From: Candidatus Aquidulcis sp.
Lineage (GTDB): Bacteria; Chloroflexota; Anaerolineae; Anaerolineales; E44-bin32
Reading direction: 5' to 3'
NCBI GenBank assembly: GCA_020723365.1
Contig: DYJB01000075.1
Span: 2,330-12,511, forward strand
DNA: 10,182 nt
The notes beneath the pieces were generated by a model. That model was not told where the DNA came from. It saw nothing but the letters and a program-made list of their open reading frames with translations, and did no database searches. Positions 1 to 5,585 of this stretch are shown here, piece by piece. The translations under genes were made by a program, and so were the position numbers. Position 1 is the stretch's first letter. Each line of letters starts with the position of its first letter.

Positions 1-839
1 CTCAGACGCAGGGCTTCCTCGGCCGCTTTGCGCTCGTCGTCGTGGAGCTGCTCGTCGTGGCACTGCGTGCAGGTGACTTGCTCGGCCGGATCGATCGTCA
101 CGTTGTCGGGCACCAGCCGGCCCAGGATCTGATGGTCCTGGGTCGTGTGGCAGGCGGTGCACTGCAAGTCGAGCTGGCCCATGTGGACGTCGAGGGACTC
201 CGACGGGAAGATCAGGCTCTGGTCGGGGTCGCGGTGCTTGACGCCGTTGCCCCCGCCGCCGTCGAAATGGCAGTAGCCGCAGTTCTCGCGCTGCGGGGCG
301 CGGACGGAGCGGGCGGCGGCCAGCAGGTCGACGCCTTCCGCCGGGTTGCCATACTCGCCCTTGCCGTAAGTGCTGAGATCGGCATGGCAGATCAGGCAGT
401 CGACGTTCTCCTGGACCGAGAAGTCATAGGAAGCCCCCTCCTCCCAGCCGTAGCCGGCATGGCAGGACATGCACTGCTTCTGATTGCCCTGAGCCCCGAT
501 GCAGAAGTTGTTGATCTGGTTGGCCTTGCCGATCGTCACCGGCTCGTCACGCCAGGCGACCTCGAAGGGCTCTGACTCCCAGGTCCAGTGCGTGGTGGCC
601 ATCAACTGTGAGGCGGCCTCGGGATGGCAGGTGAGGCAGGTGCGGGTGACCTGCTGTGGAGTATCGAGAGGACCTTGCACGATATCGGCGTGCGACACGT
701 GAATAGGCGTCGGCTCCAGGGCCGCCTGCGGGTTGTCCCGCACCGGCGGCGCCTGCGGCCAGAAGATCGCCACGGGTACGGCGATCACTCCCAGCGTGAT
801 CAGCAGCCCGATCAACCAGACAGGGACGCGCTTCTTCAT
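1..839 (-). CDS. Octaheme tetrathionate-reductase-type multiheme cytochrome c, N-terminal part (runs off window)
   Basis: The minus-strand frame from the ATG at 839-837 is open to the window edge (279 codons). It starts MKKR, followed by one hydrophobic segment (about residues 7-27) that acts as signal or anchor, so the hemes should face outside the membrane. Six CXXCH heme motifs lie at residues 68, 123, 148, 187, 227 and 257. The heme spacing and signature stretches (THWTW, NNFCI, CHAGYGW, ENVDCLICH) fit the octaheme tetrathionate reductase (OTR) family, whose members reduce tetrathionate, nitrite or hydroxylamine in vitro. Two further hemes and the C-terminus would lie outside the window. 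K201 in GVKHRDPD is a candidate for the lysine ligand of the active-site heme; this is inference. A GGAG at 845-848 (minus strand) lies 5 nt before the ATG. It follows the ArsR gene by 22 bp, so it is probably co-transcribed and controlled by it. The family call is from memory of motifs. Confidence 0.85.
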   Translation of the reverse strand, partial: MKKRVPVWLIGLLITLGVIAVPVAIFWPQAPPVRDNPQAALEPTPIHVSHADIVQGPLDTPQQVTRTCLTCHPEAASQLMATTHWTWESEPFEVAWRDEPVTIGKANQINNFCIGAQGNQKQCMSCHAGYGWEEGASYDFSVQENVDCLICHADLSTYGKGEYGNPAEGVDLLAAARSVRAPQRENCGYCHFDGGGGNGVKHRDPDQSLIFPSESLDVHMGQLDLQCTACHTTQDHQILGRLVPDNVTIDPAEQVTCTQCHDEQLHDDERKAAEEALRL

Positions 840-861
840 GACGGCTCCAGAGGTGAGGTGG

Positions 862-1191
862 CTACTCGGCGACGAGCTGGGCTCGCCGGGCAAGGCTGTC
901 GCGCAGGACCAGGCGCAGCGTGTCCAGGGCTTCGATGATGCGCAGATCGAGCAGGGTGTATTCGATGCTCTGCGCCTGGCGGGTGGCCCGCACCAGCCCC
1001 CGCTCGCGCAGGACCTTGAGGTGGCGGGACGTGGCCGGCTGTGAGAGACTGAGAGCGGTCGAGAGTTCGTTGACCGTGTGCGCCTTTTCGGAGAGAGCAT
1101 AAAGAAGCAGGATGCGGGAGGGATCGGCCAGGGCGGAGCAGATGTCGGCGTGCAATTGGGTGATCTCCTGGCTCAGCTGACTGGCGTCCAT
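862..1191 (-). CDS. ArsR/SmtB-family winged-helix transcriptional regulator
   Basis: This 109-residue protein is a typical size for a dimeric ArsR repressor. The signature ALADPSRILLLYAL (residues 20-33) is followed by the helix-turn-helix TVNELSTALSLSQPATSRHL (39-58) and the wing LVRATRQAQSIEYTL (66-80). The ATG at 1191 is preferred over the in-frame TTG at 1209 because GAGGTG sits 3 nt before it. Only one cysteine (C18) is present. There is no CxC metal box and no DxHxxxH pattern in the last helix, so neither the arsenic/cadmium-type nor the zinc-type sensor site is visible, and two-cysteine persulfide sensing (BigR/SqrR type) also looks excluded. The inducer is unknown. Because the gene precedes the cytochrome in the same direction with a 22-bp gap, the likeliest role is autoregulation plus control of that respiratory gene, through the dyad just upstream at 1228-1242. 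Confidence 0.85.
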   Translation of the reverse strand: MDASQLSQEITQLHADICSALADPSRILLLYALSEKAHTVNELSTALSLSQPATSRHLKVLRERGLVRATRQAQSIEYTLLDLRIIEALDTLRLVLRDSLARRAQLVAE

Positions 1192-1227
1192 TGGCACCTC
1201 AAGTTGCAATATGCGTTCATGCGAATA

Positions 1228-1242
1228 ATCACGGCACGTGAT
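1228..1242. promoter_or_regulatory. Perfect dyad, candidate ArsR operator
   Basis: ATCACG-GCA-CGTGAT is a perfect 6-bp inverted repeat with a 3-bp spacer, 36 bp upstream of the ArsR start codon in the divergent spacer. ArsR-family repressors bind imperfect dyads that overlap their own promoters. Next to it are a -10-like AATAAT (1224-1229, plus strand) and two ATGCG copies 8 bp apart (1211-1215, 1219-1223). Assigning the dyad to ArsR is inference from position. Confidence 0.4.
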
Positions 1243-1259
1243 AGACTACCTTCTGCCGT

Positions 1260-1311
1260 GTCCCACAGACAGTGACAGATGTCACTTTCAGTTGTTCTTC
1301 GTCCCACAGAC
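1260..1311. promoter_or_regulatory. Dyad flanked by 11-bp direct repeats, candidate XRE operator
   Basis: AGTGACA-GA-TGTCACT (1271-1286) is a perfect 7-bp inverted repeat with a 2-bp spacer. It is bracketed by two identical copies of GTCCCACAGAC at 1260-1270 and 1301-1311, whose starts are 41 bp apart (about four helical turns). The cluster lies 44-95 bp upstream of the XRE-cupin ATG at 1355 and codes for nothing evident. Autoregulation by a dimeric XRE protein bound to the dyad is the simplest reading; the role of the direct repeats is unknown. Confidence 0.4.
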
Positions 1312-1354
1312 TGCCGCAGAGTGCAAAGCACGCGGCGGGCAGGAGAACGCACTT

Positions 1355-1981
1355 ATGGAAAGCACATCTTCGAAGGGATCCCGGTCAGGTGTCCCTGGGG
1401 ACTTGGCGGAATCGCTACGCGGCCTGCGGGAGGAGCGCCGCATCTCGCTCCGTGAGCTTGCGCGCCGATCGGGGATTTCGGTCAACGCCCTCAGCCAGAT
1501 TGAGCGGGGGCTGTCGTCCCCATCGGTCAGCACACTCTACCGGCTGGTCGATGCTCTCGGCGTTCCGATTACCGCCGTCTTCGGCGCCGAGCCGCGCCGG
1601 GAACAGATCGTCTACCGCAGAGCCGAGGACCGCTCGCGCCTGCCCCTTCCCGCCGGGCGCTGGGAGGGCCTCGGTGGCGAGGACTTTGCCGGGCGCGTGC
1701 AGCCTTTCGTGCTCACGCTCGACCCGGGCGGTGACAGCGGCGCGGATGCGATGCTGCACACCGGGCATGAGTTCGTCCTGTGCCTCGCCGGGCAGCTCGA
1801 GTACCAGATCGAGGGCCGGGCGTACTCCCTGCGCGCTGGCGACAGCCTGCTGTTCGCCGCCCGCCTGCGCCACACCTGGCGCAATTCGGGCACGGAACAA
1901 GCGCAGGCCCTGATCCTACTTGCGGGCTTCGAGGAACACGACCGGCCTGAGGGCGCTCACCTGGTACAAGCCGGGGCCTGA
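1355..1981 (+). CDS. XRE-family regulator with C-terminal cupin sensor domain
   Basis: This 208-residue protein has the two-domain layout of the PuuR/SutR-like HTH-cupin regulators. Residues 17-75 form a classic XRE helix-turn-helix (LRGLREERRISLRELARRSG, then VNALSQIERGLSSPSVSTLYRLVDAL). A linker follows, and then a cupin barrel (about 115-192) with H135, H138 and E139 in motif 1 and H173 in motif 2, enough to hold a metal or bind a small carboxylate or amine ligand. The start is the ATG at 1355, with AGGAG at 1341-1345 nine nt upstream. The longer in-frame GTG extension from 1238 would run through the dyad and direct repeats and carries no domain. It is divergent from the ArsR/cytochrome unit. 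Family members regulate amino-acid, polyamine or sulfur metabolism; the ligand here is unknown. Confidence 0.88.
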   Translation: MESTSSKGSRSGVPGDLAESLRGLREERRISLRELARRSGISVNALSQIERGLSSPSVSTLYRLVDALGVPITAVFGAEPRREQIVYRRAEDRSRLPLPAGRWEGLGGEDFAGRVQPFVLTLDPGGDSGADAMLHTGHEFVLCLAGQLEYQIEGRAYSLRAGDSLLFAARLRHTWRNSGTEQAQALILLAGFEEHDRPEGAHLVQAGA

Positions 1982-2013
1982 GGCGTTGACTGCGCAGCCT
2001 CTCACGCCCGCGC

Positions 2014-2083
2014 GTGCCCGGCGCGGCCGGGTGCCCATCCGGGCTTTGCCGCCCGTACCGTGACTCGCGTGCGGGATACCGCA
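2014..2083 (+). other. Cluster of three small stem-loops after the XRE gene
   Basis: Three short hairpins follow the XRE stop. The first is CCCGGC-GCG-GCCGGG (2017-2031, extendable to 2014-2034 through two G-T wobbles). The second is CGGGC-N6-GCCCG (2040-2055). The third is TGCGG-GATA-CCGCA (2070-2083). None is followed by a T-tract, so a Rho-independent terminator is not proven. The rest of the gap up to 2217 shows no convincing gene. Confidence 0.3.
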
Positions 2084-2215
2084 TGGACGCCTGGTCCAGC
2101 CGCGCAGGGCACCACGCGCCAGGAGGCGGCGCGCACGCAGGCGAAACCACTTCGCACTGGCGTCGAGGCCCAGCCCGGCCCGGGTGATCGGCGCTCAATG
2201 GCGGCTTTCCCCAGC

Positions 2216-2223
2216 GGTATACT
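2216..2223 (+). promoter_or_regulatory. -10 element of a probable leaderless promoter
   Basis: GG-TATACT matches the sigma-70 -10 consensus at 5 of 6 bases and lies exactly 7 nt before an ATG at 2231, the distance at which transcription would begin on the A of that ATG. The same layout (GG-TATCCT-N7-ATG) recurs at 6142-6159. No good -35 box is visible at the usual distance (TCAATG at 2195-2200). Confidence 0.45.
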
Positions 2224-2230
2224 CCGCCCC

Positions 2231-2320
2231 ATGCATTCCGCCGGCCAACTGGCTCCGTGTTTCCTCCGCCTGCCCCTACCCTTCCTCACCGTGCAGCGCG
2301 CCACGGCGGAGACTCGGTGA
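2231..2320 (+). CDS. Putative 29-residue leaderless leader ORF, coupled to the membrane protein
   Basis: The ORF begins with ATG at 2231, 7 nt after the TATACT -10 box, and stops at TGA 2318-2320, which overlaps the GTG start (2317-2319) of the next gene as GTGA. It encodes MHSAGQLAPCFLRLPLPFL plus a short polar tail, with a hydrophobic middle. No domain is recognisable. The exact start spacing and the stop/start overlap suggest a translated leader that couples translation into the downstream gene. It could be chance, since any long GC-rich frame can give such an overlap; codon bias cannot be judged on 29 codons. Confidence 0.35.
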   Translation: MHSAGQLAPCFLRLPLPFLTVQRATAETR

Positions 2321-3177
2321 ACGAGACCGCCCCGCGCCTGGCCTGGACGCGCTCGAGTGCCTGGTTGATGAGCGCCTTCCTGGCCGTCATCGGCCTGATC
2401 CTGGTCGTCTGGTGGCCGCTGGCCGTCGACTACGTCTCGACCTTCGACCCGCGCTATCCCATCTGGGTTCAGATCGACTGGCTGCTGATCGGCGTCTTCG
2501 CCGTCATGTCGCTCCTGATCATGGCCGGGGCTGACGTGCGCACGGACTGGGTCATCCTGCTGGTTGGGCTGGGCGGCGGGCTGGTGATCGAGACCTGGGG
2601 TACCCAGACACAGCTGTGGACGTACTACACCCTGGAACGGCCACCGCTCTGGATCATCCCCGCGTGGCCGATCGCCAGCCTGTCGATCGACCGGCTGTAC
2701 CGGTTCCTGAACCGGGCGACGCGATCGTGGGATTCAAGCACCTTCGGCCTGTTGTACTGGACCGTCCTTCCCGGCTTCCTGTTAATCATGCTGGCCTTTG
2801 TGGCGCCGACGTTCGACAAGTCGCTTACGTGGGGCGCGCTGGCGCTGTGCGTCCTGATCACGCTGACGCCGCGCAACGCCCGCGCCGTCGTCCTGACCTT
2901 CGTCGCCGGCGCCGGGCTGGGGTACTTCCTCGAGCGCTGGGGAACGACGCGCGCTTGCTGGACCTACTACACCGGGGCCACGCCGCCGCTCTTTGCCGTC
3001 CTTGCCCACGGCATGGCGGCGGTCGCCTTCTGGCGCACGGCCGAACTGGTGCGTTCGATTCTGCCCACAACTTTCGCACGGGGCGCGCTTCCCGCGCCGG
3101 CCTCATCGCCAGAGGGAGCCGCCACCGAGGCCGGGTCCGCCTCCGAACCGTACGTGACGCCGCCGCTCTCGGCCTGA
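2317..3177 (+). CDS. Polytopic membrane protein with internal duplication, family unknown
   Basis: This 286-residue protein has about seven hydrophobic segments (near residues 16-36, 52-72, 77-92, 110-124, 145-165, 168-184, 188-205 and 224-240, some short) and a polar Ala/Pro/Ser-rich C-tail from about 250. The GTG start at 2317 is chosen because CGGAGA (2307-2312) gives GGAG 5 nt upstream. The in-frame upstream extension from 2257 is not hydrophobic and would override that site. Two segments align without gaps: residues 92-111 and 206-225 share E-x-W-G-T-x4-W-T-Y-Y-T-x3-P-P-L, so the protein arose by duplication of a unit with a conserved glutamate and aromatic cluster at a membrane edge. 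I do not recognise the family; conserved Glu, Trp and Tyr suggest a small-molecule or lipid site. The lipoprotein begins 26 bp downstream, probably in the same operon. Confidence 0.8.
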   Translation: MNETAPRLAWTRSSAWLMSAFLAVIGLILVVWWPLAVDYVSTFDPRYPIWVQIDWLLIGVFAVMSLLIMAGADVRTDWVILLVGLGGGLVIETWGTQTQLWTYYTLERPPLWIIPAWPIASLSIDRLYRFLNRATRSWDSSTFGLLYWTVLPGFLLIMLAFVAPTFDKSLTWGALALCVLITLTPRNARAVVLTFVAGAGLGYFLERWGTTRACWTYYTGATPPLFAVLAHGMAAVAFWRTAELVRSILPTTFARGALPAPASSPEGAATEAGSASEPYVTPPLSA

Positions 3178-3203
3178 GCCGCAGTACCCAGGAGACGAGA
3201 CGA

Positions 3204-3824
3204 ATGTTCCGCAGGTTGTTTCTCGTCCTGCTCCTCCCGATCGCAGCCTCGGCATGCACCGCTACGCCCGCCCCCCAGCCGGATCCATTGGCGGTCCCGG
3301 ACCAGGCCACGCAGGCGCAGGCAACACCGGAACTCGCCGTCCCGGATAGCTGGACGGCCTTCCGGGATGACGCCCATGGTTTCGCTCTGGCGTATCCCCC
3401 TACCGCCGCCCAGCCGACGACGACCAGCGAAGCCGCCTTCTACCTCACGCTGCCCGCCGATCCGTCGACGAACGTCGTCGAGGAGACCATCGCCGTGCGT
3501 ATCGTGCCGGCAGGTCAGCCGTGCGCCAGCCCGCTCGGCTCGGGATTCGCACCGGAAGAACTGTCGCCAGTCACCGTCGAGCTCGGCGGACTCTCCTGGC
3601 TGCGCCAGACGCGCTCGGGAGCGGCCGCCGGCACGGCCAGCACCTGGGCGGCTTACTCGACGAGCCGCGGCGATCGCTGTGTCAGCCTGGACTACACCCT
3701 GCGCACCTACGACCCGGCCAATCTCGACCCGACGCGTTTCCCGACGCCGCCGGCAACCGTCGATCCTCGCAGCCGGTCCCAGGATTTCGAGGCAATCGTC
3801 GCGACCTTCACATGGCTCCGCTGA
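3204..3824 (+). CDS. Small secreted lipoprotein, PsbP-like in style
   Basis: This 206-residue protein has a short signal peptide (MFRRLFLVLLLPIAASAC) and a likely lipidated Cys at residue 18 (AASAC, an acceptable though not ideal lipobox). A Pro/Gln/Thr-rich linker of about 30 residues leads to one globular domain. That domain opens with WTAFRDDAHGFALAYP (50-65), an opening common to PsbP-like/DcrB-like lipoproteins. Cys107 and Cys159 could form a disulfide. No enzyme motif is seen. The start ATG at 3204 has AGGAGA at 3190-3195, 8 nt upstream. It sits 26 bp after the duplicated membrane protein and is probably co-transcribed with it. The role is unknown; an extracytoplasmic binding or accessory role is all that can be inferred. 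Confidence 0.78.
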   Translation: MFRRLFLVLLLPIAASACTATPAPQPDPLAVPDQATQAQATPELAVPDSWTAFRDDAHGFALAYPPTAAQPTTTSEAAFYLTLPADPSTNVVEETIAVRIVPAGQPCASPLGSGFAPEELSPVTVELGGLSWLRQTRSGAAAGTASTWAAYSTSRGDRCVSLDYTLRTYDPANLDPTRFPTPPATVDPRSRSQDFEAIVATFTWLR

Positions 3825-3974
3825 CCCTGCGCAGGAGATTCAGCGAGTAGAAGGCTCAGACGTCACGCCGCATCCCGGCGGCCGGCGCGGCTGCCCGAGG
3901 CGGGCCAAAGGCTGAGGGAAAGGAGGGTGGCGCGGGTCAGCACAGCCGTAAGTGAAGCAGGCTTCCCTGGCAGG

Positions 3975-4082
3975 GATCAGCGGTCAGCGATTAGCGTTCA
4001 GCCTCGCGGCGAGTTGGATGAGACGTTCGCTAGTGGCCTGGTTCTTGGCAGAAGGCTGAGAGCTGATGGCTGATTGCTGATC
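3975..4082. repeat. Inverted element made of degenerate 7-bp units
   Basis: The left arm (3975-4003) is four 7-bp units on the pattern N-TCAGC-N (ATCAGCG, GTCAGCG, ATTAGCG, TTCAGCC). The right arm (4054-4082) is four units of the complement N-GCTGA-N. The 29-nt arms pair at 23 of 29 positions around a 50-nt centre. Similar GCTGAT/ATCAGC heptad runs occur as dispersed intergenic elements in many environmental genomes (recollection, not a search). Placed between the lipoprotein and the thiolase promoter, it could end upstream transcription as a long stem, or be a passive miniature repeat. The 50-nt centre has no obvious code. Confidence 0.65.
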
Positions 4083-4088
4083 GCCGCC

Positions 4089-4117
4089 TTGCCCCCACCC
4101 CGCGCCGCGCCTAGAAT
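4089..4117 (+). promoter_or_regulatory. Promoter of the thiolase/OB-fold pair
   Basis: TTGCCC (4089-4094), a 17-nt spacer and TAGAAT (4112-4117) match the sigma-70 boxes at 4 of 6 and 5 of 6 bases with ideal spacing. Transcription would start near 4124 and give a leader of about 30 nt that includes the AGGAGG at 4143-4148. The promoter begins 7 bp after the heptad-repeat element. Confidence 0.5.
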
Positions 4118-4154
4118 CGGGTCCTTCGCCGACCTTGCCCAGAGGAGGCTGCCG

Positions 4155-5519
4155 ATGCGACCGGTGTTTGCCCTTGGCGGGGGTGTGTCCAAGTTCGCCA
4201 AGGCGCGCCCGGACAAGACTTTCCAGGCCATCATCAAAGAGGCCTACGACTACGCCCTCACCGACCTGGGGCTCGACTTCCCGACCTTCACACCGCTGGT
4301 GGACGGATCGGTGGCGTCCTACTTCTCCGATCACTTTACGCGCCAGCTGATGGCCGGCATCATGGCGCAGGACTACCTGGGGCTGTGTCCCAAGCCCGGC
4401 CACCGCGTCGAGGGCGGCGGCGCCACCGGCGGGCTGTGCCTGCAGGAGGCGTGGAAGTCGATCGCCTCGGGGCACATGGACGTATGCGTCGCCTACGGTT
4501 TCGAGACCATGTCGCACGTCGAAACCTGGAAGGGCAACGAGTTCATCGCCCTGGCCTCCGACGTCTCGTGGGACTACCCCGTCGGCGGCTTCTACTCGGG
4601 CTACTACGCCATGATGGTCACGCGCCACATGAAGGAGTTTGGCACGACCGTCGAACAGATGGCGTCCGTGTCGGTCAAGAATCACCTCAACGCCTACCAC
4701 AACCCGTACGCCCAGAAGCGCAACCGCTACACTATCGCCGACGTACGCGCCGCCCCGATGGTCGCCTGGCCGCTGACGCGCCTGGATATCTGCGTCATGT
4801 CGGACGGCGCGGCGGCCGTGATCCTGGCTTCGGAAGAGGGGCTCAAGCGGCTGGAAGCGGCGGGGGCGAAGGTGACCCGGCCGCTGGTGCGCGTGTCGGG
4901 CATCGGGCGCGGCACCGACGCCATGCGCATGTCCGATCGCCCGCACGTCGACTACGACACCTTCCTGCGGGACTACGCCACCGAAATGGAGAGATCTTCG
5001 GACGACACCCGCGCGTACTACAAGAAGCTGTGGGACCACGGCACGCGCTACCCGGGCATCCACTCCTTCCGCGCCGGGCGCACGGCCGGCAACATGGCCT
5101 ACAGGCATGCCGGCATCCACGACCCGCTCAAGGAGCTCGACTTCATCGAGCTGCACGACGCCTACACCTCGTCCGAGATCCAAACCTACGAGGACCTCGG
5201 GCTGTGCCGCTACGGCGAAGGCGGACCCTTCGCCGTCTCCGGCAAGGCGTTCATGCCGGGCATCGACTACGGGCTTAAGCTGCCCGAGAAGCCGGTCTGC
5301 CCCGTGAACCCTTCGGGCGGGCTGATCGCCTGCGGGCATCCGGTGGGCGCCACGGGGTTGATGCAGGGCGTCTTCGCACTGTGGCAGCTGCAGGGCACCA
5401 TCGGCAGGCACTTCGGCGACCCCAAGCTCCAGGTGCGGGACGCCCGTCGCGGCGCCATCCACTCGCACGCCGGCACCGGGACGTACGTGACCGTGTCGAT
5501 CCTCGAGCGCGAAGGATAA
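4155..5519 (+). CDS. SCP2-type thiolase-fold protein lacking the usual nucleophilic cysteine
   Basis: This 454-residue protein spans the whole thiolase fold and probably acts on a CoA thioester together with the OB-fold protein encoded 66 bp downstream. Start ATG 4155 has AGGAGG 6 nt upstream. C-terminal hallmarks are present: ELHDAYTSSEIQTYEDLGL (332-350), with H334 where SCP2 thiolases have HDCF, then NPSGGLIACGHPVGATGL (385-402) with H395, and HSHAGTGTYV (436-445). The N-terminal nucleophile motif, normally like ENACASGG or NNCSTG, reads VEGGGATGG (85-93), so the Cys slot is G89. Cys95 is six residues on and not equivalent. A region of about 65 residues (255-320) looks longer than in standard SCP2 thiolases. 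Loss of the Cys argues against ordinary acyl transfer. Thiolase-fold aldolases such as Ltp2 of steroid degradation, which pairs with a DUF35 protein, are a precedent. The substrate is unknown. Confidence 0.85.
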   Translation: MRPVFALGGGVSKFAKARPDKTFQAIIKEAYDYALTDLGLDFPTFTPLVDGSVASYFSDHFTRQLMAGIMAQDYLGLCPKPGHRVEGGGATGGLCLQEAWKSIASGHMDVCVAYGFETMSHVETWKGNEFIALASDVSWDYPVGGFYSGYYAMMVTRHMKEFGTTVEQMASVSVKNHLNAYHNPYAQKRNRYTIADVRAAPMVAWPLTRLDICVMSDGAAAVILASEEGLKRLEAAGAKVTRPLVRVSGIGRGTDAMRMSDRPHVDYDTFLRDYATEMERSSDDTRAYYKKLWDHGTRYPGIHSFRAGRTAGNMAYRHAGIHDPLKELDFIELHDAYTSSEIQTYEDLGLCRYGEGGPFAVSGKAFMPGIDYGLKLPEKPVCPVNPSGGLIACGHPVGATGLMQGVFALWQLQGTIGRHFGDPKLQVRDARRGAIHSHAGTGTYVTVSILEREG

Positions 5520-5528
5520 GAGGGCGGC

Positions 5529-5564
5529 ACGACGAGTCGCGTGCGAACGCACGTGACACGTCGT
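5529..5564 (+). other. Long intergenic stem-loop between thiolase-like and OB-fold genes
   Basis: Two 18-nt halves, ACGACGAGTCGCGTGCGA and ACGCACGTGACACGTCGT, fold on each other with 15 Watson-Crick pairs, one G-T wobble and one A-A mismatch, leaving a tight GAAC-type tip. It starts 9 bp after the thiolase stop and ends 11 nt before the GGAGG of the next gene. There is no T-tract. It may be an RNA processing or stability element that sets the ratio of the two subunits, or a factor-dependent attenuator; the function is inference. Confidence 0.55.
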
Positions 5565-5585
5565 TCAGCCCCTGCGGAGGCCATC

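Larger units (their letters stand above)
3825..4154. other. 330-bp intergenic region
   Basis: No gene is supported here. The first 150 bp show only short dyads such as TCCCT-GGC-AGGGA (3964-3976). The middle holds the 7-bp-unit inverted element (3975-4082), and the end holds a promoter and the Shine-Dalgarno AGGAGG (4143-4148) of the thiolase-like gene. Confidence 0.7.

Noticed and set aside
42..575. Plus-strand open frame opposite the cytochrome
   Set aside because: The minus strand carries six CXXCH motifs with family-like spacing; the plus frame has no features.
1238..1354. N-terminal extension of the XRE regulator from a GTG
   Set aside because: It would translate the dyad and direct repeats; the ATG at 1355 has AGGAG and starts just before the HTH domain.
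2060..2230. Longer ORF feeding into the 29-codon leader frame from an ATG at 2060
   Set aside because: The -10 box TATACT would lie inside it, there is no ribosome site, and the peptide is low-complexity Arg/Ala/Pro/Gly.
3964..3976. TCCCT-GGC-AGGGA mini-hairpin after the lipoprotein as terminator
   Set aside because: A 5-bp stem without a T-tract is too weak, and it abuts the larger heptad element.
3984..5552. Long minus-strand open frame (522 codons) opposite the thiolase-like gene
   Set aside because: It is an antisense shadow: it has no recognisable domain and an Arg/Val/Gly/His-rich composition, while the plus strand encodes an unmistakable thiolase fold with a strong ribosome site.
5541..5585. 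Upstream GTG start for the OB-fold protein
   Set aside because: The extra 15 residues would be coded by the hairpin and there is no ribosome site before it; the ATG at 5586 has GGAGG at 5-nt spacing.
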